A stretch of 64,000 nucleotides of DNA from Amaricoccus sp964575795 (GCA_964575795.1 CAZNSP010000001.1:186001-250000), one strand, 5' to 3'. Shown: positions 34,912-43,444, counted from the first letter of the stretch. The notes: generated by a model not told the origin, from the letters alone. A program made the numbers and translations.

Positions 34912-36792
34912 ATGCCGCAACGCAAGACCCGAGCCGCCGCGCGTTCCGGAGCCGGGCCCGAGGCGCCCCCGACCGGGGAGGGGGCGCGCGCCCTGACGGT
35001 TCCGCCCGTCGCGCCGCGGCCGGAAGTGCCGCCCGATCCCTATCAGGCCGAGCGCGACCCGTTCGAGGCCCGGGCGAGCTACGAGATGATCGACCGCATG
35101 TTCAATGCGGCGATGGGCCGGGTGACCAGCGGGCTATCGCCCCGGGCGGTCGCGGCCACCACGCTCGACTGGTGGCTGCATCTCGCCACGGCACCCGGCA
35201 AGCAGATCGAGCTTGCGGACAAGGCGCGGCGCAAGTGGCTGCGCCTGCTCGACCATGCGGCGCGCGGCGGACTTCTCGACCCCGAGGCCGAGGACTGCAT
35301 CGAGCCTCTGCCGCAGGATCGGCGGTTCTCGGATCCCGGCTGGGCGAAGGCGCCCTTCAACTTCTACAAGCAGGCGTTCCTGTTGCAGCAGCAGTGGTGG
35401 CACAACGCGACCACCGGGGTGCCGGGCGTGGCGCGGCCGCGCGAGCGGTCGATCGAGTTCATCAGCCGCCAGATCCTCGACATCTACGCGCCCTCGAACT
35501 TCCTCTGGACCAATCCCGAGGCGCTGAAGAAGACCTGGGACGAGGGCGGCCAGAACCTGTTGCGCGGCTTCGCCCATTTCATCGAGGACCTCGACCGGAC
35601 GGTACAGCGCAAGCCCGCGCCCGCCGACGGGGATTTCGAGGTCGGACGGAACATGGCGGTCACGCCGGGTGCGGTCGTCCACCGGAACGCGCTGATGGAA
35701 CTGATCCAGTACGCCCCGACCACGGCCGAGGTCCGGCCCGAGCCGGTGGTGATCGTGCCGGCCTGGATCATGAAGTACTACATCCTCGACCTCACGCCAG
35801 AAAGCTCGCTGATCCGGCACCTGACCGGGCAGGGCTACACGGTCTTCGTGATATCGTGGAAGAACCCCGATCCCTCCGACCGCGACCGGGGGATGGAGGA
35901 CTACCGCCGGCTGGGGCCGCTCGCCGCCTTCGACGCGGTGCAGGCGATCACCGGGGCGGAGCGGATGCATGCGGTCGGCTACTGCCTCGGCGGCACGCTC
36001 CTCCTGATCGCCGCCTCGGCCATGGCGCGGGACGGCGACATGCGGCTCGCCTCGGTCAGCCTCTTCGCGGCGCAGGGCGACTTCTCGGAGGCGGGCGAAC
36101 TGTCGCTCTTCATCTCCGAGAGCGAGGTCCGCTTCCTCGAGGACATCATGTGGGAGCAGGGCTTCCTCGACTCGCGTCAGATGGCCGGTGCCTTCCAGCT
36201 GCTGCGCTCGAACGACCTGATCTGGTCGAAGGCGGTGCGCACCTACCTGATGGGCGAGCGCGCGGCGGGGAACGCGATGACCGCGTGGAACGCCGACGCG
36301 ACCCGCATGCCCTACCGGATGCATGCCGAGTACCTGCGGCACCTCTTTCTGGAAAACCGGCTCGCCAATGCGAAATTCGAGGTCGGCGAGCGGCCGGTCT
36401 CGATCAAGGACATCGAGGCGCCGTTCTTCGCCCTCGGGACCGAGACCGACCACATCGCGCCCTGGCGTTCGGTCTACAAGCTCCACCTGCTCGCCGATAC
36501 CGACGTGACCTTCGTGCTGACGAACGGCGGGCACAACGTGGGCGTGGTGGCGGCGCCGGGGCCGGCGTGGCGGCACTACCGCATCCACCACGCCAACTCG
36601 GTCGACCGCTACCTCCCGCCCGAGGTCTGGGCGGAGCGGGCGGAACTGGTGCAGGGCTCGTGGTGGCCGGCCTGGACGGACTGGCTGGACAAGCGGTCGG
36701 GCGCGCCCTGTCCGCCGCCGCCGCTCGGCGCGCCGGAGCGCGGCTATCCGCCGCTCGGGCCGGCGCCGGGCAGCTACGTGCTGATGAAATAG
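34912..36792 (+). CDS. phaC: Class I poly(3-hydroxyalkanoate) synthase (PhaC)
   Basis: 626-residue polymerase that joins hydroxyacyl-CoA units into storage polyester. After a low-complexity Ala/Pro/Arg N-tail (about 1-45), the PhaC N domain (about 90-250) leads to the alpha/beta hydrolase core, with the lipase-like box GYCLGG (about 361-366) whose Cys replaces Ser, as in all PHA synthases. FALGTETDHIAPW (about 505-517, catalytic Asp) and NGGHNVG (about 537-543, catalytic His) complete the triad. The typical neighbours phaZ, phaP and phaR are absent, so it may be a secondary paralogue. Confidence 0.93.
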   Translation: MPQRKTRAAARSGAGPEAPPTGEGARALTVPPVAPRPEVPPDPYQAERDPFEARASYEMIDRMFNAAMGRVTSGLSPRAVAATTLDWWLHLATAPGKQIELADKARRKWLRLLDHAARGGLLDPEAEDCIEPLPQDRRFSDPGWAKAPFNFYKQAFLLQQQWWHNATTGVPGVARPRERSIEFISRQILDIYAPSNFLWTNPEALKKTWDEGGQNLLRGFAHFIEDLDRTVQRKPAPADGDFEVGRNMAVTPGAVVHRNALMELIQYAPTTAEVRPEPVVIVPAWIMKYYILDLTPESSLIRHLTGQGYTVFVISWKNPDPSDRDRGMEDYRRLGPLAAFDAVQAITGAERMHAVGYCLGGTLLLIAASAMARDGDMRLASVSLFAAQGDFSEAGELSLFISESEVRFLEDIMWEQGFLDSRQMAGAFQLLRSNDLIWSKAVRTYLMGERAAGNAMTAWNADATRMPYRMHAEYLRHLFLENRLANAKFEVGERPVSIKDIEAPFFALGTETDHIAPWRSVYKLHLLADTDVTFVLTNGGHNVGVVAAPGPAWRHYRIHHANSVDRYLPPEVWAERAELVQGSWWPAWTDWLDKRSGAPCPPPPLGAPERGYPPLGPAPGSYVLMK

Positions 36793-36807
36793 GCGGGGCG
36801 CGCGCCG

Positions 36808-38352
36808 GTGATCGTCGAGGATCAGGCCGAGATCCGGGCGTTCCTGACCGATCCGGCGAATCTCGGACGGCCGGGCCCGGTCGAGGTGATCGGGACCCAT
36901 ATCTCGCTGATCCACATGGCCGGCGACCGGGCCTGGAAGCTGAAGCGCGCGGTGCGGCTGCCCTATGCGGATTTCTCGACGCCGGCGCTGCGGCTCGCCT
37001 GCTGCGAACGGGAGCTTGAGCGGAACCGGCTGACCGCGCCCGACCACTATCTCGCGGTCCGCCGGATCACCCGGACGCCCGAAGGCCGCCTCGAATTCGA
37101 CGGGGACGGGTCGCTCGTCGATGCGGTGGTCGAGATGCTGCGCTTCGACCAGTCGGCGCTTCTCGATGCGGTGGCCGCGCGCGGCGGGCTCGACCGCGAT
37201 CTCATGACCGGCCTCGCCGCCGCGGTCGCGGCCTTCCACGCCAGGGCGCCGGTCGTCTCCGATCCGCCCGGATCGGCGCATGTGGCCGCGGTCCTCGACG
37301 TGAACGAGGCGGCGCTGGCCGAGACGCGCGTCTTTCCGGCGGCCGCGGTCCGGTCGTTCAATGCGGCGTTCCGCGAGGGGCTCGAACAGCACCGCGCGCT
37401 CCTCGACGCTCGCGGAAGGGCGGGCCGGGTGCGGCTCTGCCACGGCGATCTGCACCTGCGGAACATCTTCCTCGACCGGGGGCGGCCGGTCGTCTTCGAC
37501 TGCATCGAGTTCAACGATGCGATCGCCACGGTCGACGTGCTCTACGATCTCGCGTTCCTGCTGATGGACCTGCGCCACCGCGGCCTCGACGGCTTCGCGA
37601 ACCTAGTGATGAACCGCTATCTCGACGCGACGGGGGACGAGGACGGCCTGCCGCTGATCCCGTTCTTCATGGCGCTGCGCGCGGCGGTCCGGGCGCACGT
37701 GACCGCGACCCGCATCGACACGGGCGGCGATCCCGATGGAGGGCTGACCGCCGAGGCGCAGGCCTATTTCGCCATGGCGCGCGACCTGCTCGCGCCGGTG
37801 CCGCCGGTGGTGGTGGCGATCGGCGGGCTCAGCGGCTCGGGCAAGTCGACGGTGGCCGAGACGCTCGCCCCCCGGATCGGCGGCGGGTCGGGGGCGCGCA
37901 TCCTCTCCAGCGACCGTCTGCGCAAGGCGCTCTTCGGCGTGGCGCCCGAGACCCGTCTGCCGCCGGAGGCCTATGCGCCGGACGTGTCGCTGAAGGTCTA
38001 TCTCGCCATTACCGACAGAACCGGCGCGCTGGCAGGCGCGGGCGGGACCGTGATCGCCGATGCGGTCTTCGCCCGCCCCGAGGAGCGGCAGGCGGTGGAG
38101 GCCGCGGCCCAGTCCGCGGGCGTGCCGTTCCGTGGCGTCTGGCTGGAGCTTCCGCCCGAGGCGCTGCGGGCCCGGGTCGCGGCCCGCCGCGGCGGGCCGT
38201 CGGATGCGGATCTGGCGGTGCTGGAGCGCCAGCTCGGCTACGACCTCGGCCCGCTCGGATGGAACCGGGTCGACGCGGCCGGCAGCCCCGAGGCGGTCGC
38301 CGGCGCGATCCTGCGGCTGATGCCGCAGCCGTTTCGCCGCCGCCGGGCCTGA
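36808..38352 (+). CDS. Aminoglycoside phosphotransferase-like / AAA kinase fusion
   Basis: 514 residues in two domains. The N-terminal APH-like kinase domain (about 1-330) has CHGDLHLRNIFL (about 211-222, catalytic Asp) and FDCIEFND (about 230-237, metal-binding Asp); the C-terminal P-loop kinase (about 335-510) has Walker A GGLSGSGKSTVAE (about 338-350) and ILSSDRLRKALFG. This APH-AAA fusion is a known but unassigned family; substrates are unknown and antibiotic resistance is not implied. GTG start 15 bases after the phaC stop suggests co-transcription. Confidence 0.85.
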   Translation: MIVEDQAEIRAFLTDPANLGRPGPVEVIGTHISLIHMAGDRAWKLKRAVRLPYADFSTPALRLACCERELERNRLTAPDHYLAVRRITRTPEGRLEFDGDGSLVDAVVEMLRFDQSALLDAVAARGGLDRDLMTGLAAAVAAFHARAPVVSDPPGSAHVAAVLDVNEAALAETRVFPAAAVRSFNAAFREGLEQHRALLDARGRAGRVRLCHGDLHLRNIFLDRGRPVVFDCIEFNDAIATVDVLYDLAFLLMDLRHRGLDGFANLVMNRYLDATGDEDGLPLIPFFMALRAAVRAHVTATRIDTGGDPDGGLTAEAQAYFAMARDLLAPVPPVVVAIGGLSGSGKSTVAETLAPRIGGGSGARILSSDRLRKALFGVAPETRLPPEAYAPDVSLKVYLAITDRTGALAGAGGTVIADAVFARPEERQAVEAAAQSAGVPFRGVWLELPPEALRARVAARRGGPSDADLAVLERQLGYDLGPLGWNRVDAAGSPEAVAGAILRLMPQPFRRRRA

Positions 38353-38371
38353 GCCGGGCGGCGGCGTCTCA

Positions 38372-39580
38372 TCAGTTCAGATAGACCGCCTTCAGCGGCG
38401 GGAAGCCGTTGAAGCCCACCGAGGAATAGCTGGTGGTATAGGCCCCGGTGCAGAGGATGCGCACCTTGTCGCCGTCCTGCAGCGCGACCGGCAGCTGGAT
38501 CGGCCGCTTCTCGTAGAGCACGTCGGCCGAGTCGCAGGAGGGTCCCGCCAGCACGCAGGGACCGGTGTCGCCCTCGTGCCGCGTCTCGATCTGGTAGCGG
38601 ATCGCCTCCTCCATCGTCTCGGCGAGGCCCGAGAACTTGCCGATGTCGAGATAGACCCAGCGCACCAGGTCCGAGGCGTCCTTCTTCGCCACGAGCAGCA
38701 CCTCGGCGAGGATCAGCCCCGCCTCGGCCACCAGCCCGCGCCCCGGCTCGGCCATCACCTCGACCGCGTCACCGAAGCGGGCGCGCACCTGACGCATCAC
38801 CTCGGCGGCGTAGTCGGTGGTGTCCGGCAGCGGGTGGCCGTAGAAGGCCGGGAAGCCGCCGCCGATGTTCAGGACGCGCAGGGCATGGCCGCGGGCCTTG
38901 GCCGCGGTGAAGAGCATCTGCACCGCGTCGAGCGTGCCGGTCCACATCGCCGGATCGCGGGTCTGCGAGCCGACGTGGAACGAGACGCCCGCGGGGTCGA
39001 GCCCGAGGAACCGCGCGAGGTCCATCAGCCGCAGCGCCTCGGCCGGGCCGCAGCCGAACTTCCGCGTCAGCGGCCAGTCCGCGCCCGAGGCCTCGACCAG
39101 CAGGCGGATGATCACCCGCGCGCCCGGCGCATGCCGCGCGATCTTGCGCACCTCCGCCTCGGCATCGGCCGCGAACTGCCGCACGCCGAGCGCATGGGCA
39201 TGGGCGATGTCCTCGGCCCGCTTGATCGTGTTGCCGAAGGCGACATGCTCGGCCGGCACGCCGAGCCCGACGCAGAGGTCGATCTCGCCGCGCGAGGCGG
39301 CGTCGAACCGGCTGCCCATCGCGGCGAGCGTCGAGATCACCTCGGGCGCGGGATTGGCCTTGACCGCGTAGTGGATCACGGCGTCGCCGAGCCCCGCCGA
39401 GAGCGCGGCATACTTCGCCCGGAGAAGCTCCAGGTCGAAGATCATCACCGGCTCGCGATAGTCGTGCGCGCGGATGAAGTCCTCCTGCCGGGCGGTCGCT
39501 GCGGATCGGGCCGGGTGGGCGTCGGAGAAAAGGGGGGCGGGGCCCGAAAGGGCAGCGGCGTTCAACATCAGCATCTCCAT
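38372..39580 (-). CDS. Fold-type III PLP decarboxylase (ornithine/lysine decarboxylase family)
   Basis: 402-residue enzyme of the eukaryotic-ODC-like group. The PLP lysine is in HYAVKANP (about 69-76), VSFHVGSQ (about 198-205) and NIGGGFP (about 241-247) shape the phosphate site, AEPGRGLV (about 281-288) carries the PLP-phosphate and ring contacts, and GPSCDSADVL (about 350-359) has the catalytic cysteine. Produces putrescine or cadaverine; ornithine versus lysine preference is not decidable here. Three in-frame ATGs lie within the first five codons. The upstream leader is described separately. Confidence 0.9.
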   Translation of the reverse strand: MEMLMLNAAALSGPAPLFSDAHPARSAATARQEDFIRAHDYREPVMIFDLELLRAKYAALSAGLGDAVIHYAVKANPAPEVISTLAAMGSRFDAASRGEIDLCVGLGVPAEHVAFGNTIKRAEDIAHAHALGVRQFAADAEAEVRKIARHAPGARVIIRLLVEASGADWPLTRKFGCGPAEALRLMDLARFLGLDPAGVSFHVGSQTRDPAMWTGTLDAVQMLFTAAKARGHALRVLNIGGGFPAFYGHPLPDTTDYAAEVMRQVRARFGDAVEVMAEPGRGLVAEAGLILAEVLLVAKKDASDLVRWVYLDIGKFSGLAETMEEAIRYQIETRHEGDTGPCVLAGPSCDSADVLYEKRPIQLPVALQDGDKVRILCTGAYTTSYSSVGFNGFPPLKAVYLN

Positions 39581-40097
39581 CAGTCCCGGGGGAACGCCCC
39601 GGCGTGCCTAAACAGAGACGTTACCGTCGCTACTTGAGTCCTACAGGGAGGCCGAGCAGAGGTGCGTGCGTTGGCGTCAGGGCCGCGCATATGGGGCCAT
39701 CCGTCCCCGATGACAAGCAGTTTTCGCGCCCGCCCGAAACTATCTTGGGGACGCTGTGGCGGGCGCGTCACCGGGGCGGTGCCAAGCGCCCGCAATCATG
39801 GGGCTTTGCGGCAGAAAAGATGGAAATTCATCGCGTGGTAACGGTTTTTTAATCCTGCTCCGCGTGGCCGCGGCGGGGCGCCGGCCAGGCGGGCGATCGC
39901 CCGGCCCGCGCTTTCCGCAGGAGCGCCGCCGATCCCCGCCCGGGGCCGCTCAACCCCGGATTGTTCCGGTTTTCTGTGGAACCATGCGGGGAGCGCCGAA
40001 TTGTCCGGTACCCGCCCGGCTCTCATGCGGACCCGGAGAGGGACCGAGGCCGCCACGGGAAGGCGGCGCCTCCGGGCAGTCAACGGAAGGAATCGGC
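39581..40097. other. 517-base intergenic region: decarboxylase leader and ECF gene 5' region
   Basis: No convincing gene. On the minus strand, just before the decarboxylase, GACG-GTAA-CGTC (about 39622-39633) and GGGG-CGTT-CCCC (about 39589-39600) can form short hairpins, and TTGTCA followed by CATATG about 18 bases later is a possible promoter near 39690-39718. Stretches at about 39815-39855 are less GC-rich with a run of T. A conserved speF leader RNA is known upstream of alphaproteobacterial ornithine decarboxylase genes; whether this leader belongs to it needs a covariance search. Confidence 0.4.
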
Positions 40098-40681
40098 ATG
40101 TGTCCGCAGGTGACCTGCACCAGACTCGGCGACGACGTTCCCCTGACGACGAACAAGGCTTCGACGACGGGCCGGGAACCCCGCGACGCACCGCCGCCTG
40201 CGCCGCGCCTGAGCGACGAGATCGTCGGGTTCATCCCCGCGCTGCGCGTCTACGGCGGTCCCTGTGCAAGAGCCCGGTGGAGGCCGACGATCTCGTGCAG
40301 GAGACGCTGATCCGGGCGATCGAGAACGCGCATCTGTTCCAGAGGGGAACGAACCTGCGCGCCCGGCTCTTCACGATCATGCGCAACCGGTTCCATTCGG
40401 ACTGGGTGAAGCGGTCGCGCGAGCGGCCCGGGGATCAGGACTGCGCGTCCGCGCTGCCGCAATCGACCGAGGACACGCAGCTGTGGAACATCCAGCTGCG
40501 CGAGACGGAGGCGGCGATCCACGCGCTGCCCATGCATTTCCGCGAGGCGATCGTCCTGGTGGCGGTCCTGGGGGAAAGCTACGCGGATGCGGCCGCGACG
40601 CTCGACTGCGACATCGGCACGATCAAGAGCCGGATCAACCGCGGACGCGCCGCCCTGCGCAAGCGGCTGCGCGGAATTTAG
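40098..40681 (+). pseudogene. ECF sigma factor gene with single-base frameshift
   Basis: Start at 40098 follows GGAAGG. Codons in the first frame encode an N-terminus ending LSDEIVGFIPALRVYGG, after which the frame becomes arginine-rich nonsense and stops at 40310. From about 40256 another frame continues SLCKSPVEADDLVQETLIRA, then the sigma region 2 block and region 4 helix ADAAATLDCDIGTIKSRI, ending at 40681. Inserting one base in 40251-40258 (TACGGCGG) restores LRVYGRSLCKSPVEADDL, matching the usual family sequence. It resembles small ECF sigma factors of the EcfG type. Assembly error is the alternative to a true null. Confidence 0.85.
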
Positions 40682-41222
40682 GCGCGGGTCGGTCCGGGGG
40701 CGCCGGGCCTCCCGGACCGATGGTCATTCCGCCGCGATGGCGGCGGCGTTGACCTCGCCCTCGGCGATCGCCGACAGGGGTGGCATCCGTTGCCTCTTCC
40801 TCGGCGAGCGTTGGGCGTTGAGGGACTCGACGAAGCCCGACGAACGCCCCGCGCTGCGAGGACGACGACCGGCGCGGATCGCGGTCCTCGCGCGACGGCG
40901 ACGACGCGTGCGGCTGGTACGGAGATTGCCGTGGCCATGCCGAGGTGGCACGGCAGGAGAGGATCAGTCGATCAGTGTCATTCGACCGGACTCGCCACCG
41001 AGCGAGCCGGACTGTCCCGTTCCGGGCGGGCCGCCCGAGCGGAATCCGATGCCCGACCCGCCGCCGATCCCGCCGCAGGACCCGCATGAGCCACCGCCGG
41101 GCAAGATCACGCCGCCGGTAAAGGGGTGGCGGTCTCACGGGAACAATCCTGCATGGCCCGTGGTTCCTCCAACGCCGGGGGCCGGATCGGCCGCCGTGGA
41201 AACAAGGCGAAAGGACCAGAAC
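40682..41222. other. 541-base intergenic region
   Basis: No confident gene. A minus-strand open frame (40951-40724, 75 codons) ends SAIAEGEVNAAAIAAE but has no recognisable domain and no RBS-supported start. From about 40980 the plus strand holds a proline-rich open frame (ATG 41049, PDPPPIPPQDPHEPPPG) that runs without stop into the secreted-protein gene. GGAAC (41140-41144), 17 bases and GGTT (41162-41165) resemble, imperfectly, an EcfG-type promoter ahead of that gene. Confidence 0.45.
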
Positions 41223-41681
41223 ATGAAACATGCACTTCTTGCCGCGCCCTTGCTGGCGCTCCTGTCCGCGCCTGCCGTCGCGCAGGGTGATGCGGCGGAC
41301 GACGGCAGGTTCGGCACGGGTTGGCCGCTCTCCTTCGGAACGGTGTTCTTCGATGACGCCGAGTCCGAGAACCTGCGCACCGACACGGACATGCTGAGCA
41401 GCTGGGATGCGCTTTCGGAACCCGATCAGGAGATGATCCGCTCGGATTGCGAGGCGTTCTCTACAGCCCACGGCGACAGCGCCGAAAGCGGCTCGGCGGC
41501 GGCCCCCGTCCCGTCGGCCCAGACCGGCGCGGCCGGCGGCGAGGATGCGGCCGGTGCCGCGGAACAGCACGTGGCCGGCCAGCCGGGTCAGGCTGGCACC
41601 CAGCAGGGCGCGGCACCGTCGGCCACGGGTTATTCGCTCGCCCAGATGCAGACCATCTGCGAGGAGGTGCAAGACCTCTGA
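41223..41681 (+). CDS. Hypothetical secreted protein, Ala/Gly/Gln-rich
   Basis: 152-residue protein I do not recognise. Clear signal peptide (1-20, KHALLAAPLLALLSAPAVAQ), an acidic N-terminal part with TVFFDDAESENLRTD and EPDQEMIRSDCEAFS, a low-complexity central region of Ala/Gly/Gln (about 85-135) and a C-terminal YSLAQMQTICEEVQDL. Two cysteines (one in each conserved-looking part) may pair. ATG follows AAAGGA. It lies downstream of the damaged sigma factor gene and is followed by a strong hairpin. The frame is open upstream through a proline-rich stretch, but the signal peptide fixes the start. Confidence 0.72.
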   Translation: MKHALLAAPLLALLSAPAVAQGDAADDGRFGTGWPLSFGTVFFDDAESENLRTDTDMLSSWDALSEPDQEMIRSDCEAFSTAHGDSAESGSAAAPVPSAQTGAAGGEDAAGAAEQHVAGQPGQAGTQQGAAPSATGYSLAQMQTICEEVQDL

Positions 41682-41713
41682 GGCCTCGCGCCACGGGCGC
41701 TGCAAGGATGGGA

Positions 41714-41744
41714 AAGGCCGCAGGCAGGCAATGTCTGCGGCCTT
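41714..41744 (+). terminator. Rho-independent-like terminator hairpin
   Basis: AAGGCCGCAG (41714-41723), 11-base loop, CTGCGGCCTT (41735-41744): a perfect 10-base-pair stem 33 bases after the secreted-protein stop. The stem closes with AA/TT, so it is partly bidirectional; only a weak T-tract follows. Confidence 0.65.
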
Positions 41745-41825
41745 CGTCGTGACGGGCAGAGGGTCCTGACCGCCGCACGGGGAACCGGACGGGGTCCGGT
41801 CCGCGTTCACGGCCGGGAGAGCGTC

Positions 41826-42130
41826 ATGGAAGACATCATCCCCTTCGAGCCCACCCGACTGTTCTGGGGTGACGCCCCGGCCCTATTCTATCTCGAGATC
41901 GTCTTTCGGGCGAGCCGTCGGTCTTTCCCTACGCGAGGCCGCGCCGGGGTCTCTCGGTCATGTCGCCGGTCCAGATGCTGGAGGCGCATTCGTCGGGTCC
42001 GGCGGTGGACCGATGCTGCATCACCTGCGGCGTGATCCGGGCCGTCCGGGAACCCGCCTGCCCGCAATGCGGCCAGACCCGCTTCGTCGAGGCGGAGATC
42101 CCCGCCTCCTGCCCGGAGCAGGGTGGGTGA
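41826..42130 (+). pseudogene. DUF421 (YetF-like) membrane protein gene with internal deletion
   Basis: The 5' part encodes EDIIPFEPTRLFWGDAPALF then YLEIVFR, the usual N-terminus leading into the first helix of DUF421 proteins. At about 41907-41911 the reading frame changes and GEPSVFPYARPRRGLSVMSP follows, the typical extreme C-terminus, with a cysteine-rich tail (CCITCGV, CPQCGQ) and stop at 42130. All the central part (remaining helices and the soluble DUF421 domain, well over 100 codons) is missing. This is a deletion scar: both ends are preserved but the product would be non-functional. The original cannot be reconstructed from the window. Confidence 0.8.
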
Positions 42131-42162
42131 GCGCGGCCCGGCCGGGCCGCGCTCCGCCGGGT

Positions 42163-42678
42163 TCAGTTGCCCTGCGCCGGTCCGTGGCCGCCGTGGGTGC
42201 CCGCGGGGGGCATCGGCATCTCGGCCGTCACCGGCACGGCGATCGCGATCTCGCCCGAATTCTCGAAGACGAGGACCACCTCGACGGGCGCATCGGGGCT
42301 CCACGACCCGGTCAGGCCCATGAACATCACGTGGAACCCGCCGCGTTCGAGCAGCACGGTCTCGCCCGCGGGCAGCGGAATGCCCTCGGTCACCTCGACC
42401 ATGCGCGCCACGCCGTTGTCGACGATGTGGGTGTGCAGTTCCACGCGCTGGGCGGCGTCGCTGCGCGCGGCGACGAGGCGGTCGTCCTCGGCATTGCTGT
42501 TGGTGATTCGCATGTAGGCCGCGCCCGAGCGGGCCATGGCGCCCGCGGCGAAGGCGAGGCCGTCCTCGACGAGGATGCCGTTCGCTTCGCCGAGCACCTG
42601 GTGCCCCTCCTCGGCCAGAAGCGACGCGGGCGACAGGATCAGGATGGCGGCGAGCGCCGCGGATTTGAGACGGGTCAT
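42163..42678 (-). CDS. PCu(A)C-type periplasmic copper chaperone
   Basis: 171 residues with signal peptide (about 1-22). Copper ligands fit the family pattern: methionine in AAYMRITN (about 53-60), histidines in VELHTHIVD (about 79-87), MVEV after it, and HVMFMGL (about 114-120, H-x-M-type end). The C-terminal tail PAGTHGGHGP adds two histidines that may bind extra metal. Delivers Cu(I) to cytochrome oxidase in the periplasm. Followed downstream of a DUF2946 gene on the same strand, 38 bases apart, a pairing seen for copper handling proteins. Confidence 0.9.
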   Translation of the reverse strand: MTRLKSAALAAILILSPASLLAEEGHQVLGEANGILVEDGLAFAAGAMARSGAAYMRITNSNAEDDRLVAARSDAAQRVELHTHIVDNGVARMVEVTEGIPLPAGETVLLERGGFHVMFMGLTGSWSPDAPVEVVLVFENSGEIAIAVPVTAEMPMPPAGTHGGHGPAQGN

Positions 42679-42715
42679 CGGGTTCTCCGGTGTATCGACT
42701 GCAAGGGAAGGCGGT

Positions 42716-43054
42716 TCAGGCGCGCCCTTGCGCCGGTGGCCCCCGGATCGACGTCACGAGCGGCGGTCCCATCACCACCGTGGCCCGGGGTTCCTGCCAG
42801 GCCATTGCGCGGGGACGCGCATCCGGTCCCCGCAGCGAGGCGGGCGGCGCCGCGGCCAGCGATTGCGGCAGGCAGTCGGGGCAATGCACCCGGGCCGTGT
42901 CGCCGCCGGGCAGCGGGATGTCGACCGGCCCCGCCGCCGCGCAGATCACCATCGAATCCGGCCCGCGCGCCGCATGGACGCCCTGCGCCAGTCCGGTCAG
43001 CATCAGGACCAGAACCAGCAGGCAGGCGAGGAAGTCTTGCGCGATCCGGCTCAT
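42716..43054 (-). CDS. DUF2946-like small secreted/membrane protein
   Basis: 112 residues. One hydrophobic N-terminal segment (about 7-27, FLACLLVLVLMLTGLAQGVHA) and a cysteine pair in VHCPDCLPQ (about 66-74), with VICAA before it, match DUF2946 proteins. Start at 43054 (MSRIAQDF) is the natural beginning; a longer ATG at 43111 precedes it but adds an Arg/Pro stretch. Upstream partner of the copper chaperone, with which it is likely co-transcribed; a role in copper delivery is inference. Confidence 0.7.
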   Translation of the reverse strand: MSRIAQDFLACLLVLVLMLTGLAQGVHAARGPDSMVICAAAGPVDIPLPGGDTARVHCPDCLPQSLAAAPPASLRGPDARPRAMAWQEPRATVVMGPPLVTSIRGPPAQGRA

Positions 43055-43095
43055 GCCGAAGACTCTAGGCACCCGGTCCCCCCCGGACAAGGGAA

Positions 43096-43126
43096 ACCGC
43101 AGGCGCGGCATGGGCCGGCCTGCGGT
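43096..43126 (-). terminator. Terminator after rpmB
   Basis: On the minus strand ACCGCAGGC (43126-43118), a 13-base loop and GCCTGCGGT (43104-43096) form a perfect 9-base-pair stem, followed by TTCCCTT. It starts 31 bases after the rpmB stop. Confidence 0.7.
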
Positions 43127-43156
43127 CTCGATCCTTGCGGAAAGCGGTTGCGCGGC

Positions 43157-43444
43157 TCAGGCCGCGCTGGCGGCCTTCGCGATGTCGCGCTTGACCTTCA
43201 GCGCCTTCGGCGAAAGCTCGTCGTCCTTCGCGCGGGCGAGGAAGGCATCGAGCCCGCCGCGGTGGTCGACGCTGCGCAGGGTCGCGGCCGCGATGCGGAA
43301 GCGGAAGCTCTGGCCGAGCGCCTCGCTCGCCAGCGTCACCTCGGTCAGGTTCGGCAGGAAGCGGCGCTTGGTCTTGTTGTTGGCGTGGCTCACGTTGTGG
43401 CCGGTTTGCACGCCCTTCCCGGTCAGTTCGCAGCGGCGAGACAT
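43157..43444 (-). CDS. rpmB: 50S ribosomal protein L28
   Basis: 95-residue ribosomal protein. MSRRCELTGKGVQTGHNVSH and NNKTKRRFLPNL are diagnostic for L28. The zinc-free alphaproteobacterial form is longer at the C-terminus (KVKRDIAKAA). Start 43444 is the family start; an upstream in-frame start is non-conserved. Monocistronic, ended by the hairpin at 43.1 kb. Confidence 0.97.
   Translation of the reverse strand: MSRRCELTGKGVQTGHNVSHANNKTKRRFLPNLTEVTLASEALGQSFRFRIAAATLRSVDHRGGLDAFLARAKDDELSPKALKVKRDIAKAASAA

Noticed and set aside
39960..40000. GGAAC near 39978 as an EcfG promoter of the sigma gene
   Set aside because: No CGTT-like -10 at 16-17 bases; match too weak.
40724..40951. 75-codon minus-strand frame ending AEGEVNAAAIAAE
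   Set aside because: Non-random looking end, but no RBS, no recognised domain and arginine-rich start; not enough to call a gene.
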